NCBI GenBank assembly: GCA_030141605.1
Contig: JAQGDQ010000118.1
Location: 1 to 62,000, forward strand
Reading direction: 5' to 3'
Length of the DNA stretch: 62,000 nt
From: Tubiluchus corallicola
Lineage: Eukaryota; Priapulida; Priapulimorpha; Priapulimorphida; Tubiluchidae
Of the stretch, positions 38,644-51,620 are shown in pieces. The translations under genes were made by a program, and so were the position numbers. Each line of letters begins with the position of its first letter. Position 1 is the first letter of the stretch. The notes under the pieces are model-generated. The model was not told where the DNA came from and made no database searches. It saw only the letters and a program-made list of their open reading frames with translations.

Positions 38644-41494
38644 CTACTCTGCAATAACTTCCTGATTATTTTGTTCTTGCTGGGTTTGTTCACCCTCTTC
38701 TTCTTCTTCGTCCATTTGTAGATCAGCTGGATCGAATGACTTTGGCAAATCCTGCAAATACATGCATTTTTCTATGCAATGCTATTTTAGTTGAGACACG
38801 CCCATAATGCAAGCCAACACTCTAAGGCATCTCTCAAGCTTAAATCTCATTCTTCCCTTAGTAATACAAGACAATTTGCATATACTATGCACTGAAATGA
38901 AAATGACACAGATAGAGCTTTTTTTCCACAAAGAAATGATATTGTTGCTCACCAAGACACAGAATCTGATCTATTTTACTTTATTTCAATAATAAAAGCT
39001 GTATAAACTTTATCTGGAAGAGCACAAAAGCACATATTCCAAAAAATTGAGTATTTTACTTTCCATCATAACACTGCTGCTAACAATTCGTTAGAATGGC
39101 AGTCTCTAACGTTTGATGTTTTCATGGTAAAGACTGAATGTCAATCAAATGGATTTATTTGAAAAATTCTTTCTATGCATTCAAGATGACAAATAAAAAA
39201 AAATCAATAATTACCGTTTTGCCTTCTCCTGACTTTATTAGCTGAAAAAAATGTTAACGATTAGAAAGCAAAAACATACAATGCATTTTGCATTGATGCA
39301 ACAATCGGAAACTGGAAAATTATAGTTAAAAAATATTTAAAAGCCAAATAAGTAGCTACAAGTGCCACCAATAATTTCTTTAGCGCAATAAACAACCCAT
39401 GAAATCTAAAAATGTTTTTGGTTTTTGTCATTCGATAACCAATAACTGATAAATTAATAACACTAGTAATCAATTTTGCAGCACTCAGACATAATTCTGA
39501 GCATTTGGTGTAGAACTGTGACCTTTTATTTTGAAAAAATTGAAACCGAATTCCTTGCATCTGAGCACATCCTGAGTATCTTACTGGCCAAAATTTGACG
39601 GATATTTTTACCTGCAGAAAGGGCAGTTTTAGTCATAATTAATCATTCCACTGATGAGATTGGATCATTCGGCTTGTATAGTGACAACCTAATCAGATAT
39701 GCTTATTGTTTAGACAAACATTTATTCTATTATTGATTAAATAGTTGTTTTTCAAATTCCTAACTTCATTTTCCAAAAAAGGACAAAATTTCAATTCTTA
39801 ACAAATTTATGACACAGCCCTACTTTAATGTATGATTCCAGTTTATTCTGTCCAGTTAATCATGCAACTATTGTTCGCATTTACTTATTTTTCCCACAGG
39901 ATATTTTTTGTTTTGTCCAGTGGCCCAATCAGTCTCAAGAAAGCCGACATGATGAAACTCGGCACGAAATTCTAATGATATCACACCTGACTTTTAACCA
40001 CTCGCTCGCATTTCTAGTCTATAGGCAGTATTGAAAGTACAGCACATCTTATTACAGTGTTCCCTCACTTAACGCGGGTGTTCCGTTCCAGGCCCACCCG
40101 CGATAAGTGAATTTCCGCAAAGTAGGGACGCTATACTTATTTTAGTAGTTATACACTATTTTAAGCCTTTATAAACCCTCCCCACACTCTTATGCATAAC
40201 ACTTTCCCATTCCCTTAATAACTTTTCACATACTGTACATGTACCTTTTAAAAACTTAGATACGTAATTTTAAAAATTTGATATGGGTACTCACCATTGA
40301 AGATACGTCCTACAGCTAGAATGATGATGATGAATTTTAATATATTTTTATACATTTTGTGATTTTTTTATACAAAATTCATCAAATCTATACATTATTG
40401 TACAATATGTACCATGCATGTGCAAAAATACTTTAGATGGAGTACCGCAAAAACCCGCGAAACAGCGAAAATACCGCGATAAACATTTTACATTAATATT
40501 TTTGAAAACCCACGAAACAGCGAGTCCGCGATAAGCGAACCGCGAAGTAGCGAGGGAACACGTAATACGTTTATTTATCATTATAACCAAAAGGCATAAA
40601 ATTACAAAATATAAAAATTTCTAAAAGAATAAGCAAAGTAGAACATACAACGACAAACACTATTATACAAGACACATTGACCAAATAAATTAAAATGAGT
40701 TTGAACTTATGTTGGGAAGTGAAATAAACCACATGAGATAAAACTGTTCTGCATCTAAAGCATATTTCAAATGGTGGCTAGTACTACATCTATGAGTATG
40801 AGCATCTGGAAATAGAGCATGGACTATATTATTAGGATTTGGAATTCATAGAACAACTTTTTACACGAATTGCACAACTGTTAAATAAAGATTGAAGATT
40901 AGCCAAAATTAGAGCATTTCATTTGGATGATTATTTTCAATGAACATTTTAACAAATCAGAAATATTTTGGGAGAGACATGAGTGCCACACCTGACAAGC
41001 ATATTTAACAACTGGCCTAATCATGCTGCTGTACATTTTTATCATATCATTAGGAGATGTCCCAGCCCTTTTCACTAGTTGCAAAGATATATTCTTTTAC
41101 TAGCTTTATTGTAAATTGAAAGCGCATTTCCTTGTTTTTTATTTGGTATTTCCATTTCTAAGTAGAAAAGCAAGGGCCTACTTTTAAGATTAACAATACA
41201 AACCACAACTATACCTCATCGTGATTTATAAGTTCTATTGATGGCTCTTCGGTTTTAACATCTGGTGCTGGAACATTTTTCTGATTTTTCTGTGGGAAAA
41301 AATAAAACCACTTTCAGAATACTACTATATACAGATAAATATCGTTATAACGTTAATAGCTTAACACAGCTCCCCTTTATAATGCAAACCTCACTTAATG
41401 CCAAAATTTTCAGCAAAACAAAATGTCTATATTTGCATAGACATGTATGTATTAAAGTAAATCGTTATAATGCCAAACTCGCTATAACACTACC

Positions 41495-41531
<37 letters not shown>

Positions 41532-44500
41532 GATAGTAAGGAAGAATGACATACAAGCTCCAAACATACCTCATCTTCTTTTGCGAATTTTTCGAACATG
41601 TTCCCAAAAATTCTCTTTTCTTTTTCGTGAAATGCTTTGATTTTCTGCCGACATAACGTTGCCTCATTTTTAGCTGCTTTGTTTTCTGGGTTGACTTCGA
41701 GGACAACGAGAAAGTCTTTTAGGGCTAACTCATAGTCCTTTTGAGCAAAAAGTGCCTGAAAGAAAACAGAAAGCTTATAGTTAATAGCTTGCTGACTCAG
41801 AGTAATGGTTTACTGATGAACCCTTCTTTAAACACAGGTGTTTGGTTATTCAGATTTGTTTGAAATGAAATTTAGCAAAAAACAATGACTAAAGAGGACA
41901 CAGTACTTACAGTACAGTCTCCTATATATAACAACACGTTTATCAAACCACACTACTACCTGTGTGTGACATGTATAAAATGCTTTCACAGTGAGCCAAA
42001 CTTGGCATTTACAAGCAAAAGGTATTAGTGGAGGATTAACTATAATACTTAACACACTTACCTGGCCTCTGCGGAATAGGCCTTTTTCATTACGTGCATC
42101 TTTCTCTAATGCTTTATTGCAATTTTTTTGTGCTTCTGAATATTTTTGCAACTTCAAGTTGCACATGGCTGTATTGAGATGAGCTAAAAAAAATCGGTTC
42201 ACTGTTTATTAAAATCAGACATAAATTAAACAAAACAGCAGATGAGTTTCCAAAAAAAGGAAAGACTAAGAAATTTGCAGTTTAATTAGTTACAAATAAA
42301 GCCTATTCTTTTGAAAAAGCTGATAAGAGAGGCACAATTTAGCATGTGACTACCACGTTTACAACTAAAAAATTTACTAAAGACATGAGCTACAGTGAAT
42401 ATAACACTCCTTAAAGACTTGATCACAAGCAAGCAAAACAGAAATTAAATAAATTAGAAAGGCACTCAGTACAGCGCAGACCACCCAGACATTTACAGAT
42501 CCGCATTTCACTAAACTACACCACAGAGAATAACACTATAATCAGAAAATTCACTCTGCCCGCGGCGTGCGAACAAGTGCACCCAACGGTTAGCGGGCAA
42601 AAAAGTACAATGCATTCCTCGTATCTATGATGTTGATATTAACAATAACGTTATCTTTCGATTACCATAATATTATAATCTATGGTTTACCCGCTCGCCG
42701 TTGAAGCATAAGCGCCACGTATGCATTACCCATTTTTTGTATTAAGTGAACACTCCGTACATAGTGTTGAGATCCGTGACTACACACAAGGTGCCTTAGG
42801 ATAAGACGTCACCAATTGTCCTGACTTTGTTTCATTTGTGACGCTTTTGCAATACTTTTGCAATAATTAATCAACAGAAATCTTTCACAATTTTTAAATG
42901 ATCATAGCTAAAATGGAAAGCATTCGTTCTTGTCCCATGTCTTATCCTTTCAGAATGTTTCGAGGGAATTGGTGATGCACACAAATGGCGATGAAAACGT
43001 AACCCCTTTGGTGAAGGTGATAAAAAACTTTAAAAAAAGTAATAAAATTGTCAATCGTTATTAATCAAACACACACCTGCCAGAATAAGTGAGTTTACTT
43101 TTTCTGCAGTTTCACCTTCTGCCTTCTCATGTTCCAAATAATCTATAATTTTTTTATACTGCTTAACAGCTTTGTCATATTTTCCTTCTTTGAAAAACTT
43201 GGTTCCTTTTTCTTTCTTTATTTGTGACTGTTCTATTCTTTCGTCCGAATCCATTTCCCAAGATTCTTTTGCCTAAAAACAATAATATTAGTAGTGACGA
43301 CATCCATATAAAGTTGTAGTAATAACGATGTTAAACTTCATAAAGATTTGAGGCAAAAATATCTATACAAACAGACTTACAAATGTTACCAAAAATACTG
43401 CACTAACATTCAGTGATTACTGGTTATAAAAATCATTTCTATAGTTACCCTAGCAATGCTTCTTAACTACAACCGCCACGTGATATGTGGGTAAAGCAAA
43501 GCCATTTGCCGCATCAGTTCAGTAACTTCAATTGTTTTACGTGGACTTTACTTCACTAAGCATTAGCATGAGTGTAAAGTGATTTACTAGCAGGATCTTC
43601 CTTGGGAACAAGAAAAAATGAACTAGGTAAAGTTCTAGCTAGCTGTTAAAACTGTTAATATTACAATAGCACAAGGATTGTGAGGCATTGCGAAGTGTAT
43701 ACAAATGCGTTGTCTGGTACACGTAACCACTGACCTTTTCACGATCATCATCAATCGCAGAAGCTGGGAAAAGGCTTATTTTGCACATACTCCCTTTTGC
43801 AGATCTGGCACAAGTGCTACCTGTGTCTATTCTATTCATTATTCCTTTAAGCACCCACAGTGTCAGGTGAAATTAATACACATGGTTATTAAAATTCTAC
43901 TGAGCTTGTAGATACTGTAAGCCTAAACGGCTTGACAAATAGCTTAGATAACGATAATCAACAAACAGCTACACTTTCTTAGATGACAAATAAAAAGGCT
44001 AGTAATAAATGTAAAGATGACACACGAAAATTACTTAACAATGACAGTTAATAAAAATGCCAAGACAAAACGTCTGTGTATCATCTTGAGAATGAAGAAA
44101 AGGAAAAAACAATTTAAATACTCTAAATGCTAATTTTTTGGACTTTGGTAATGCAAGAGGTGTGCTGAAATGGTGCCTTTTCGAATTTCTTCAATGTGGA
44201 ATTTTTTTAGTCAGCAAATTACTTTAGCAATAGACATAGGTGCCGCTAGAGTTTAAAAAATTCCAAGCAGCTAGGGAGTTTGGGGCAGAGCCCTGGACAC
44301 CAACGCATTTTCCTCTATTTAAGCACATTTTGGAGGCCTCAAATGAGATCTATATTCTGGTACATAAACAGCCAGAGCTGTAAATAACTGCATGAAAATT
44401 ATTACAGAATGAATGAGCAGAGTTGTATGAATGAGATTAGACTTAGTTGACTCCATTTTTGGGATACACTGCGTGGTGTTTGGGAAGCATTACATGACGC

Positions 44501-47500
44501 TTATGTAAAAATTTTTCAGCACAAACCTTTTCAAAGGATTTTAAGTGTATGTCATATTCTAGCTCCGCATTTCCTGGAATGTTAAATTGTTCGTTCCCCT
44601 TATTGCCAAAGCCGTATGCAGGCTTCAGCTTTAGCAAAGACTGCTCGTCCTTTTTAAACTTTTTCAGTGCTTGCTCCACACCACAGGGAATCCCAATTTC
44701 CTCACCTTCTCCCAAAATGAAACGGACATCTCTTTTGTCAAAGACCTGACCGTTGAATCTACCAATCAGATGAACTGCAAAAGAAATTATTGCAAGAATA
44801 AACTCTGTTCCTTCACTCTCACACACTTACAGAAAAATAAATATGTTAATATACAACATAAAATGATTGCCCAATGCCTTATGGTCCACAGTTTTTTTTA
44901 AATATCAGAAAGGTTTGTAACCATATGACGTTAGTGCACATAAAATGACTAATGTTTAAAAGTTCAAATCCTTTGTTAAAACTTATTTTTAGAAAGAAGT
45001 AATTTTAATTAATTAAAACTTTAATATGGGCTTAAACTAAAAGTACTGGTTTTTGGGCTCATTTCCAGTGATTTTATATACATGTACAGTAGGCGCCGCT
45101 TAATAGACTCACTTTGGGACCGAAGTGTTTTGACCCAATTAACCGACTGAACCTATTAACCGATGGATGTAGTATTACTGGTATAGAAGTATGGGTCATC
45201 AGCTTAGTATGCACTGCAAAGGTTTTTAATGAATTTTAGAAATGAAGTAATACCTAAATTTCTTTGTGCAGTTACAAATTTTAAAAAAATATTTAAAATA
45301 CTAATTTATATAAGTGAAATAGCAATAAATTAAAAATTATACTTTTCTAAATCACACAAGTCTGTTTATTTGTAAGAATTTCAAAAATTCTTTCAAAGTC
45401 GGCTGCTTCATTTCCTCACGAAAAAGTTGGCTTACAAAATTCTCATAATTATAAAATGTTGAAAATCTGTTGCTGTGTGTTGCACGTATTCTCGTAAAAC
45501 ATTTAGCGTTTGTCGTGCTTGAGCAGCAGTTGGTGGTGTCTTTCACAAAATTTTCCTGTGCGTGGCCTCTTAGATGCTAGTTTGTCATTTTGGTTTACTG
45601 ACTGCTCGAATTCAGATCGTTTTTTTTCAAAATTCTGCCAAGAGTACTCTAGGAAATTATCAACAAAGCTGCTGCGCACCTCCACCCCATCTTTGGAAGT
45701 TTATCGTACTGCTCTGATATTTTTAGTTTCCCCTTAATTGTTAGACTTTTTAGTTTATGCTCCATTTTTTAAACTTCTTAACTCTATGCTCTTCATTTGT
45801 TACATGACGTTTACTCTTATAAGTCAAAAAGAATACTAGCAGAATACTGTACCTGCATCTTTGACTGTTAACTGATTGAGTGTGAAACGAGAGCTTGAAA
45901 AGGAAACCGCTAGACAAGTGATTAAATGTTTAGCTTGATCCGTAATGCGTGACGCGTGACTGTTTCCATGCTATGCTTTTTTAAAAATGTTTAGCTTATT
46001 TATGAAACAACTTGAAAAGATTATCTTGCAAGCTTTAAAACAAAATCTTTATGCTTTAAGAGTGCAAGAAAGTTCATACATGATCGGATTTCATTAAACA
46101 AAAGTTATGTAAGCTTATACCTTCGACTTGTGCATCGTCATTAGGCTGCGAATAACCCTCGCCAGCTTTGATACTTGACCTGATTATTCCGCCATCTTTT
46201 GCCTTAGAGATATCTTCTCCTTCCCAACTTATTAATTCTACCTAAGCAATTAAAGAAAACTGTAAAAATCAGTATAGTTTAGGATATCTCAAATTAGAAA
46301 AGCTTCACTCAAAAGTTCAGTAAGTAACAGAAAATGTGAGAAAATTGGAAAAAATAAACTTTAATGGCAATATTTCAACATCCCTCGCTCAGATCATTAA
46401 TTTGTCAAAACAAGTAATGGAATTCATATCTAAATTTAGAACTAGATATAGATCTAAATGTACATTTATATATACTTTGCACTGTTATCATACTCAATTG
46501 GTAGCCAAATAGAGATTACCAGATATAATCGAATATTTCTTCAAATTAACTTCTGGATTCAGATTATAACCGGATACATTAGCTAAGTTCGAATCGAATA
46601 TTCGGATCAGTTCGGATAATGAAAAATAGTAATTGTCTGAAGCCTTTAGTGCTTTTCTTTAGTCTATCACCTTAAATGACCTTACTTTAGGAGCTATTAA
46701 GGAAATTTGAAACAAGAATAAATAAATAATTCAATGAGAAACAAGAAGACTTTAATGTAAGTCAGCTATGCTACAGAAGATATTACTGGAAATCTTAGCT
46801 ATGCTTCGAATGATCATTTGTTTAGCACCACTATGTGAACACACTGTATAACAGCACACAAATAGAAAGAAAATGCGAGCAAAGTTATTCGTGAAACACA
46901 AGCGTAGACTAAAACAATCTTTGACTTTTTTGGCAATATTTTATTTATTTACTTTCGGCTGTTGAATTATTCGGAAACCATTTTCAATAACATATTACAA
47001 AAACCAGATAGCAAAAATTTGCGATTAACAAAGTTTTGCAACTAGCGGGTAATATAGGATACAAATAGCTGAGAAATCTCGCAAATATCACGATTTTTGG
47101 ATACAAATCGAATATCCTGAGTATCATTATTCACCAGCAATCATCTTAAGTATGCTGAGATCTTATTAGTTAAGTAACTCCCCAGTCCAGAGCTGTCAGT
47201 GAATAACTTTATGCAGATTACACTATTATATGACTGTAACAATGAAGAAACGACTGTTTAATGTTCAATAACACAGCGACAGTTCTAAAGCAACCTCTGC
47301 AACTCTTAATCCGTTATGTTCTTCGGTTAACATTTTATATAGTATTTTTGTTTGTATGTTTTAAACAGACATGTTTTTAAGAGATATGTCTTAAACAGAC
47401 TCAATAAACAGCTTTACCCTAAACGAATTCTTTCACTTTTGGCTGCTGCATTAGAACATTATTTCCGCTAGTGAAATTTAATGTTCTTGCATAAATTTAC

Positions 47501-49407
47501 ATTAGAAAAAACAATTTAAAACATAACATCTACCTCAAATTTTAATGTTGCATCACTAGGTATTTTAGGTGGACTTCCTGCTGTCCCGTAAGCATACTCC
47601 GGCTTGCATGTAAGAATTGCAAGTTCACCTTTCTTCATAGTGGCGACGCCAATGTCCCAGCCCTTGATAACATTTCCTAGAAAACGGTGTTATCATAAAG
47701 CACTTAATTGCGCATAACCTTAGCTCATAAACCAAGAATACACCTGTGGAACTACGTAACTAATACAAGTTTCAACATTAAGTACCATTCAATTTTCATT
47801 CATTATCATTGCTAAAACTCTGCAATTGTACATTTAACAGATCCATGACATTATTGCTTTTCTAAGTGTGTGTGTATGTGTGTATAACTCAGCTAACACA
47901 ACGTATTGGGTTCAAATCCTGGTTGTGCAAGAATTTTTAGTGACTCTTCTTCAGCTTTAGCCATTGGGCTAACTGTTGCAAGTATGTCGTCTCTTAATGC
48001 ATTGGACTGCACAGAAAGGTGCAGAGGCTTCTAAACACTTATAGATGTACCTGTCCATAAGCCAGGAGGCTCTGTTGTGTACTATTATGATGAGAATTCA
48101 AAAACCTGTTCTGCTTAGTTCGGCCTAGCAGCTCAACTGGTAAAGCATGTGCCCTAAAATCCCTCAGTAAAACACTAAGCGAGTGCTTAGTTACCCCTAG
48201 AAGGTATCATTTTTAAATAGCATTTCTGTACAACTCAGCAGAATTATGTATGACATCACACTCTGGCTCTGACTTTTTTGAATGATTTACTCTGTTATCA
48301 TTTAATAGTTCAATTCCAAACTAGTTTTACTGGCTAACTAACTTCTAGCCAGCAACTTAAATCAGCTAGTATTTTATGGCAACTCTAACATTATTATTAC
48401 TAATTATTCGTACTCAGGTACAATAAAAAAATTACGTACAAGGATTAGTCAAAAAACAACAATATATGTTAAATAATGTTAGTTAAAAAATATAAATATA
48501 ATACACATACACCAAAATGTGCATGAACACGACATTACCTTAAAAATAAGTGTCATAATCATACAGATCTATAACATATAAACTTGTTACCCATAATCAG
48601 CTGTAAATATACGAACTATCCATAACATAATATTTTATGTCAATCCAGTAATATGCAACTAGTTATAGCAAATATGAATCAAAATAGAAATTAGCTCGTT
48701 TTTCAAGAAAGTTTTGAAAACTAAAGCAAAGCAAGTGATTAAAACAGCTGCAGTGTTAAACACCACTCAGGTGTGATTAAATAAATTAAACAGACGGGCG
48801 TCATTTGCCTTACTGCCTTGGGTATTTCTTCTCTCAATAGTTGATGATGCGAACCACCCGAATTTTGGTAAGACAGCTCTGCCAGTTTTGGGTTCCACCA
48901 CAGCGGCTTATACTTGATCACGAACTCAACTATATGTTCTGGTAAAATTAGCAGCGCCTAAAATAACTGCTGAATACAGCTTTGAATTTAAAAAAATTAA
49001 AGAATGATGAGTTAGTATTTAAATAACAAGGTAGCCTATATTATATTTTTTTTACTTACTGCAATAGATAAATTACAAAGGCTGAACTCGAATTTAATCT
49101 CAGGGAAGACAAAATTACCTTTCCCTAATTGAAATGTAAATTCCTCTTCTCTGTCTCGACTGGAGTCAAATTTTGTGCCATCAAGTAAAGTTCCATCATA
49201 ATGCACATTTACAGTGTCACCTGTACAAGGATGCTCATTTCCTTGTCCTTCGCGAACAATTTCCTTTAGTACACCCCCATCGTTGTTTGGTGAAATGTCT
49301 ACTGCATTGGGATTTTCAGGTAAATCTTCACACTTTTGCCCTTTAGATGGCTCAGTATCTCCAGTTCCTGGCACTGGCTCTGTGATCATTTCACTCTCAT
49401 TGGACAT
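38644..49407 (-). CDS. FKBP4: FKBP4/5-type Hsp90 co-chaperone immunophilin (complete, 10 coding exons)
   Basis: A large FKBP immunophilin: peptidyl-prolyl isomerase and Hsp90 co-chaperone. Minus-strand exons: 49407-49119, 47676-47534, 46241-46121, 44774-44527, 43272-43077, 42183-42062, 41755-41570, 41289-41215, 39241-39215 (27 nt) and 38751-38644. All are GT-AG with matching phases: 1,515 nt, 504 aa (vertebrate FKBP51/52 are ~457-459). FK1 (~46-145) keeps the active-site set Y70, F80-D81, V99-I100, W103, Y126 and F143, so it should be catalytic. FK2 (~160-267, [20 protein letters not shown]) lacks most of it, as in FKBP52. Three TPR motifs (~285-400) keep the EEVD-clamp residues K286/K287 region, N336, K366 and R370. 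The tail is acidic (DEEEEEGEQ). The N-terminal ~45 residues are acidic/polar and longer than usual. A 5'UTR acceptor lies at 49429-49430. FKBP4 versus FKBP5 cannot be decided; one ancestral gene is likely. Confidence 0.95.
40055..40562. mobile_element. Pogo/Tigger-like MITE with TA duplication
   Basis: Starts CAGTGTTCCCTCACTTAACG and ends, inverted, CGTGTTCCCTCGCTACTTCG, flanked by TA on both sides (40053-40054 and 40563-40564). Subterminal words such as CCCACCCGCGATAAG and the GCGATAAGCGAACCGCGAAG stretch are typical of this group. 508 bp, no transposase. Lies in the FKBP intron between exons 9 and 8 (39242-41214). A fragment of the same family (GTTCCGTTCCAGGCCCACCC) occurs at 50907-50926. 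Confidence 0.85.
40565..41095 (-). mobile_element. LINE ORF2 3' fragment
   Basis: Minus-strand translation at 41084-40990 gives [20 protein letters not shown] followed by [16 protein letters not shown]. This is the 'RAG ... IRPVLEYACPVWH' region downstream of the RT domain in non-LTR elements. The remainder is a 3'UTR-like stretch ending AATAAACG immediately next to the MITE at 40055-40562, so the MITE sits at the LINE end. Confidence 0.78.
41340..41490. mobile_element. Fragment related to the transposon end at 9285
   Basis: GACATGTATGTATTAAAG and CGTTATAATGCCAAACTCGC parallel 9285-9340. Several CGTTATAA-type words suggest subterminal repeats. Overlaps the 5' side (on the minus strand) of the intron after the exon at 41289-41215 only in part. 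Low information. Confidence 0.4.
41495..41531. repeat. (AT)n(GT)n microsatellite
   Basis: Twelve AT units followed by about six GT units in the FKBP intron between exons 8 and 7. Confidence 0.9.
45086..45700. mobile_element. Decayed DNA transposon, one terminus present
   Basis: Begins TA-CAGTAGGCGCCGCTTAATAG, a Tc1/mariner/pogo-like terminus next to TA, followed by the CTCACTTTGGGACCG block. Shares 45107-45570 colinearly with 12027-12475. Minus-strand ORFs at 45352-45546 and 45503-45685 lie inside and may be remnants of an encoded protein, but I cannot assign them. The far terminus was not found. Lies in the FKBP intron between exons 4 and 3 (44775-46120). Confidence 0.6.
46242..47533. other. 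FKBP intron 2, no supported element
   Basis: AT-rich. TTCGAATCGAATATTCGG near 46585 resembles internal words of the hAT-like MITE at 11585, but no termini could be defined. Confidence 0.4.
47880..48180 (+). mobile_element. tRNA-derived SINE fragments
   Basis: A B-box-like GGGTTCAAATCCTGG at about 47909, then TGCAAGAATTTTTAGTGACT, parallels the 7880-7930 SINE. A separate A-box-like TAGCAGCTCAACTGGTAAAG lies near 48127. They look like two partial SINE heads in the first coding intron of the FKBP gene; neither folds into a tRNA. Confidence 0.5.
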
Positions 49408-49899
49408 TATGCAGTTGTTCAAAAATTTCTAAAAAATAATTTCACTATAAGATTCAATTTCAATGTTAATACAATAATTCCATGGTACTTCTATTATTAC
49501 AATGCTTTGTAATTGACAAATTTTGCATACCACAGAGCAAATGACAGGTGAAATACACCACTGAACTCCTTAAACAAAACTTATATAAAAGAAAAGCAAG
49601 TTATTATAACTTCTTACTTTCAGTCAATTTTTCCACACATTTACACTTTTAGAAATATACACCCACATTTTTCCGACAAAAATGTATTTTTTGGCAAAAT
49701 TAGTATAGAACTATATAATACTTAGTGAAAACCTCACTACTGTAGACATTTGTTGTAGCTTGTCCCATGGCCCAGTTCCAGTTAGACCACAGAGGACAAT
49801 TAGACAAATGACCTGCTTTACAAGCAAGCCAACAAGCTCAAAGAATAAACATTAAAGATAGTAAATATTGTTAAAATTTATTTACTGTCGGTTAAACAA

Positions 49900-50330
49900 A
49901 TGAAGTTTAGTTTAGTTTAGTTTAGTTTATTCCAAAGCCAATTTACATAAAAATGACAATATGTTATACAAAATGTACAGTCTAAAGACATCAGAAATGA
50001 TCTTAAATTAGATATAGCCTTGTAATTTACATGAGCAAGACAAATTATCAGCTCAGATCAAAACTAAAACTTGTAAGATCTGAGCCAAATAGGTGATATG
50101 GAATAAGAGGGGCAGAAGTTGCAAATAAAAGAAGAAAATCATGAAAGGTTATGAATGTGAAGATGTGGTGACAAAGATGATGAAACAATGGAGAATGAAA
50201 GGATGTAAAGATCATTTTTACATTAGAATAAGCATTGGCATTTACATTAATGAACCATAGCAACCAACTGGGCAATGTACAACAGAGAAGGCAAACGGGC
50301 ACACCTAACAGGTGACAAATTAATTTACTT
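49900..50330 (-). mobile_element. Probable LINE 3' end with (AAACT)n tail
   Basis: Five units of TTTAG at 49906-49930 (AAACT on the minus strand) followed on the plus strand by TTATTCC. Short tandem 3' tails of this sort end many LINEs. The body to 50330 has an open 84-codon frame with no recognisable motif, so the assignment rests on the tail. Lies in the FKBP 5'UTR intron. Confidence 0.45.
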
Positions 50331-50522
50331 CTTCTTATTTCTTTATTTTTCTTCCCTTCTAGTTCTACACTTACTTAGATTAATTACCTTAAAAGGTAAG
50401 TTTGAAAATAATTACACGTACACAAATAATTGAAAATAAAAAACACTACCCATGTGCTTGACAGGTGTGACACTTATATGTCTAATTACATTTTATTCCT
50501 GTGAGCGCCTCTGTACTGTAGT

Positions 50523-51258
50523 AGGGCCCCTGGGCGCTATTACACTTTCGCACCGCCTAGCTTTTTATAGGTTATTACTCGTTTTTAGGCTCGTAAGTCA
50601 TCATTCTATTATTCTTACGTCATCAGTGAATGTTTCCGCTAATCTAATTGTAATTTAATCTTATTTAGGCATAATTACCAATAATTACGCTGTATTCACA
50701 GTTCGACACAGTATGGCCATCTTGTTTGTGTGTGGTCACGTGACGAATTTCGTACTAGTTTATGCATTATCAGGGCCTAGCTTAAAAGGCACGTGACACA
50801 CTTTCATCTTCAACGCATTTACGAAATAAAGAAAAAACCTTTACTTTTTTTATAATCTAATAGTAATAATATTACAGTAATAAATAAAATCAATGATAAA
50901 TAACTGTTCCGTTCCAGGCCCACCCGCGATACGATACAAACTCCCGTAGCTGCAACCCTAATAATCATAAATTATGTGAAGAAACTAAAAATACAGGTTA
51001 AGGGCCACATACGTCACTGCGCGAGAGCGATTGCGCATCAGTGATGTAAACACGGTTATTCACGTGCAGCTTTTAATGGCGGCTGTAGGTAAGTAATGCA
51101 TGATTTTAATCTGGACTTATAAAGCGTACGCAGCAATAATATTATGGGAATATGGTGTATATTACGCCTGTTGGTCTGCTTTCTGGCCTGCAGGCGTGAA
51201 AACAACCAATAGGCCAGGAAAACTAGGCGGTGCGAAAGTGTAATAGCGCCGGGCCCCT
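50523..51258. mobile_element. 736-bp inverted-repeat element with 36-38 bp TIRs
   Basis: Left terminus AGGGCCCCTGGGCGCTATTA..., right terminus ...GCGCCGGGCCCCT. The inner 28 bp of each arm (50533-50560 and 51223-51250) are exact complements. GGGCC-type ends are reminiscent of PIF/Harbinger elements, but no clear 3-bp target duplication was found. Inside is a fragment of the pogo-like family at 50907-50926 and no transposase. It lies in the FKBP 5'UTR intron, about 100 bp from the first exon. Confidence 0.75.
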
Positions 51259-51356
51259 GTATTATAGCCTACTGCATTGCCCGGCGGCCGTTATGACAGC
51301 CCTGAACAGCACTAAATAGGAAACTTCCATTATTCAAACAAAAGTGACATACTCAC

Positions 51357-51500
51357 CTACAGTAATGTGCACTGAGTGATTTTTGTTTAAACGAATAAAA
51401 ACGATAGAAAACCAAGTCAAACAATCTACTGATTGCTGAACTACAGAAATTTCTGGAACTGTCGAACAGCACGCGCACTCATCGCGATGTTCCGCGCCAT
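51357..51500 (-). other. FKBP gene 5'UTR exon (predicted)
   Basis: A strong donor on the minus strand, CTGTAG|GTGAGTATG, ends at 51357 and can join the acceptor at 49430 just upstream of the FKBP start codon. The right end (TSS) is approximate. No ATG-initiated coding sequence in frame is needed. Confidence 0.6.
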
Positions 51501-51620
51501 CTAATGCCCGTTTTCTTAAATTAATAATGTTTGTTAGGGCCGTTGCACGGCCACTCTAAGCACTGGTTGCTACGGTACTTTACTGGTTGCCTAGTGCTGT
51601 CGTTATGGTGTCAGTATATG
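51500..51620. promoter_or_regulatory. Divergent promoter of the FKBP gene and MYCBPAP
   Basis: GC-richer interval between the two predicted 5'UTR exons. It holds two tandem GGTTGCC-like half sites: GGTTGCTACGGTAC (51565-51578) and GGTTGCCTAGTGC (51585-51597). The left halves match the RFX X-box half (GTTGCC); the right halves match poorly. RFX factors drive ciliary genes, and MYCBPAP is axonemal. Inferred; no TATA box seen. Confidence 0.4.
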
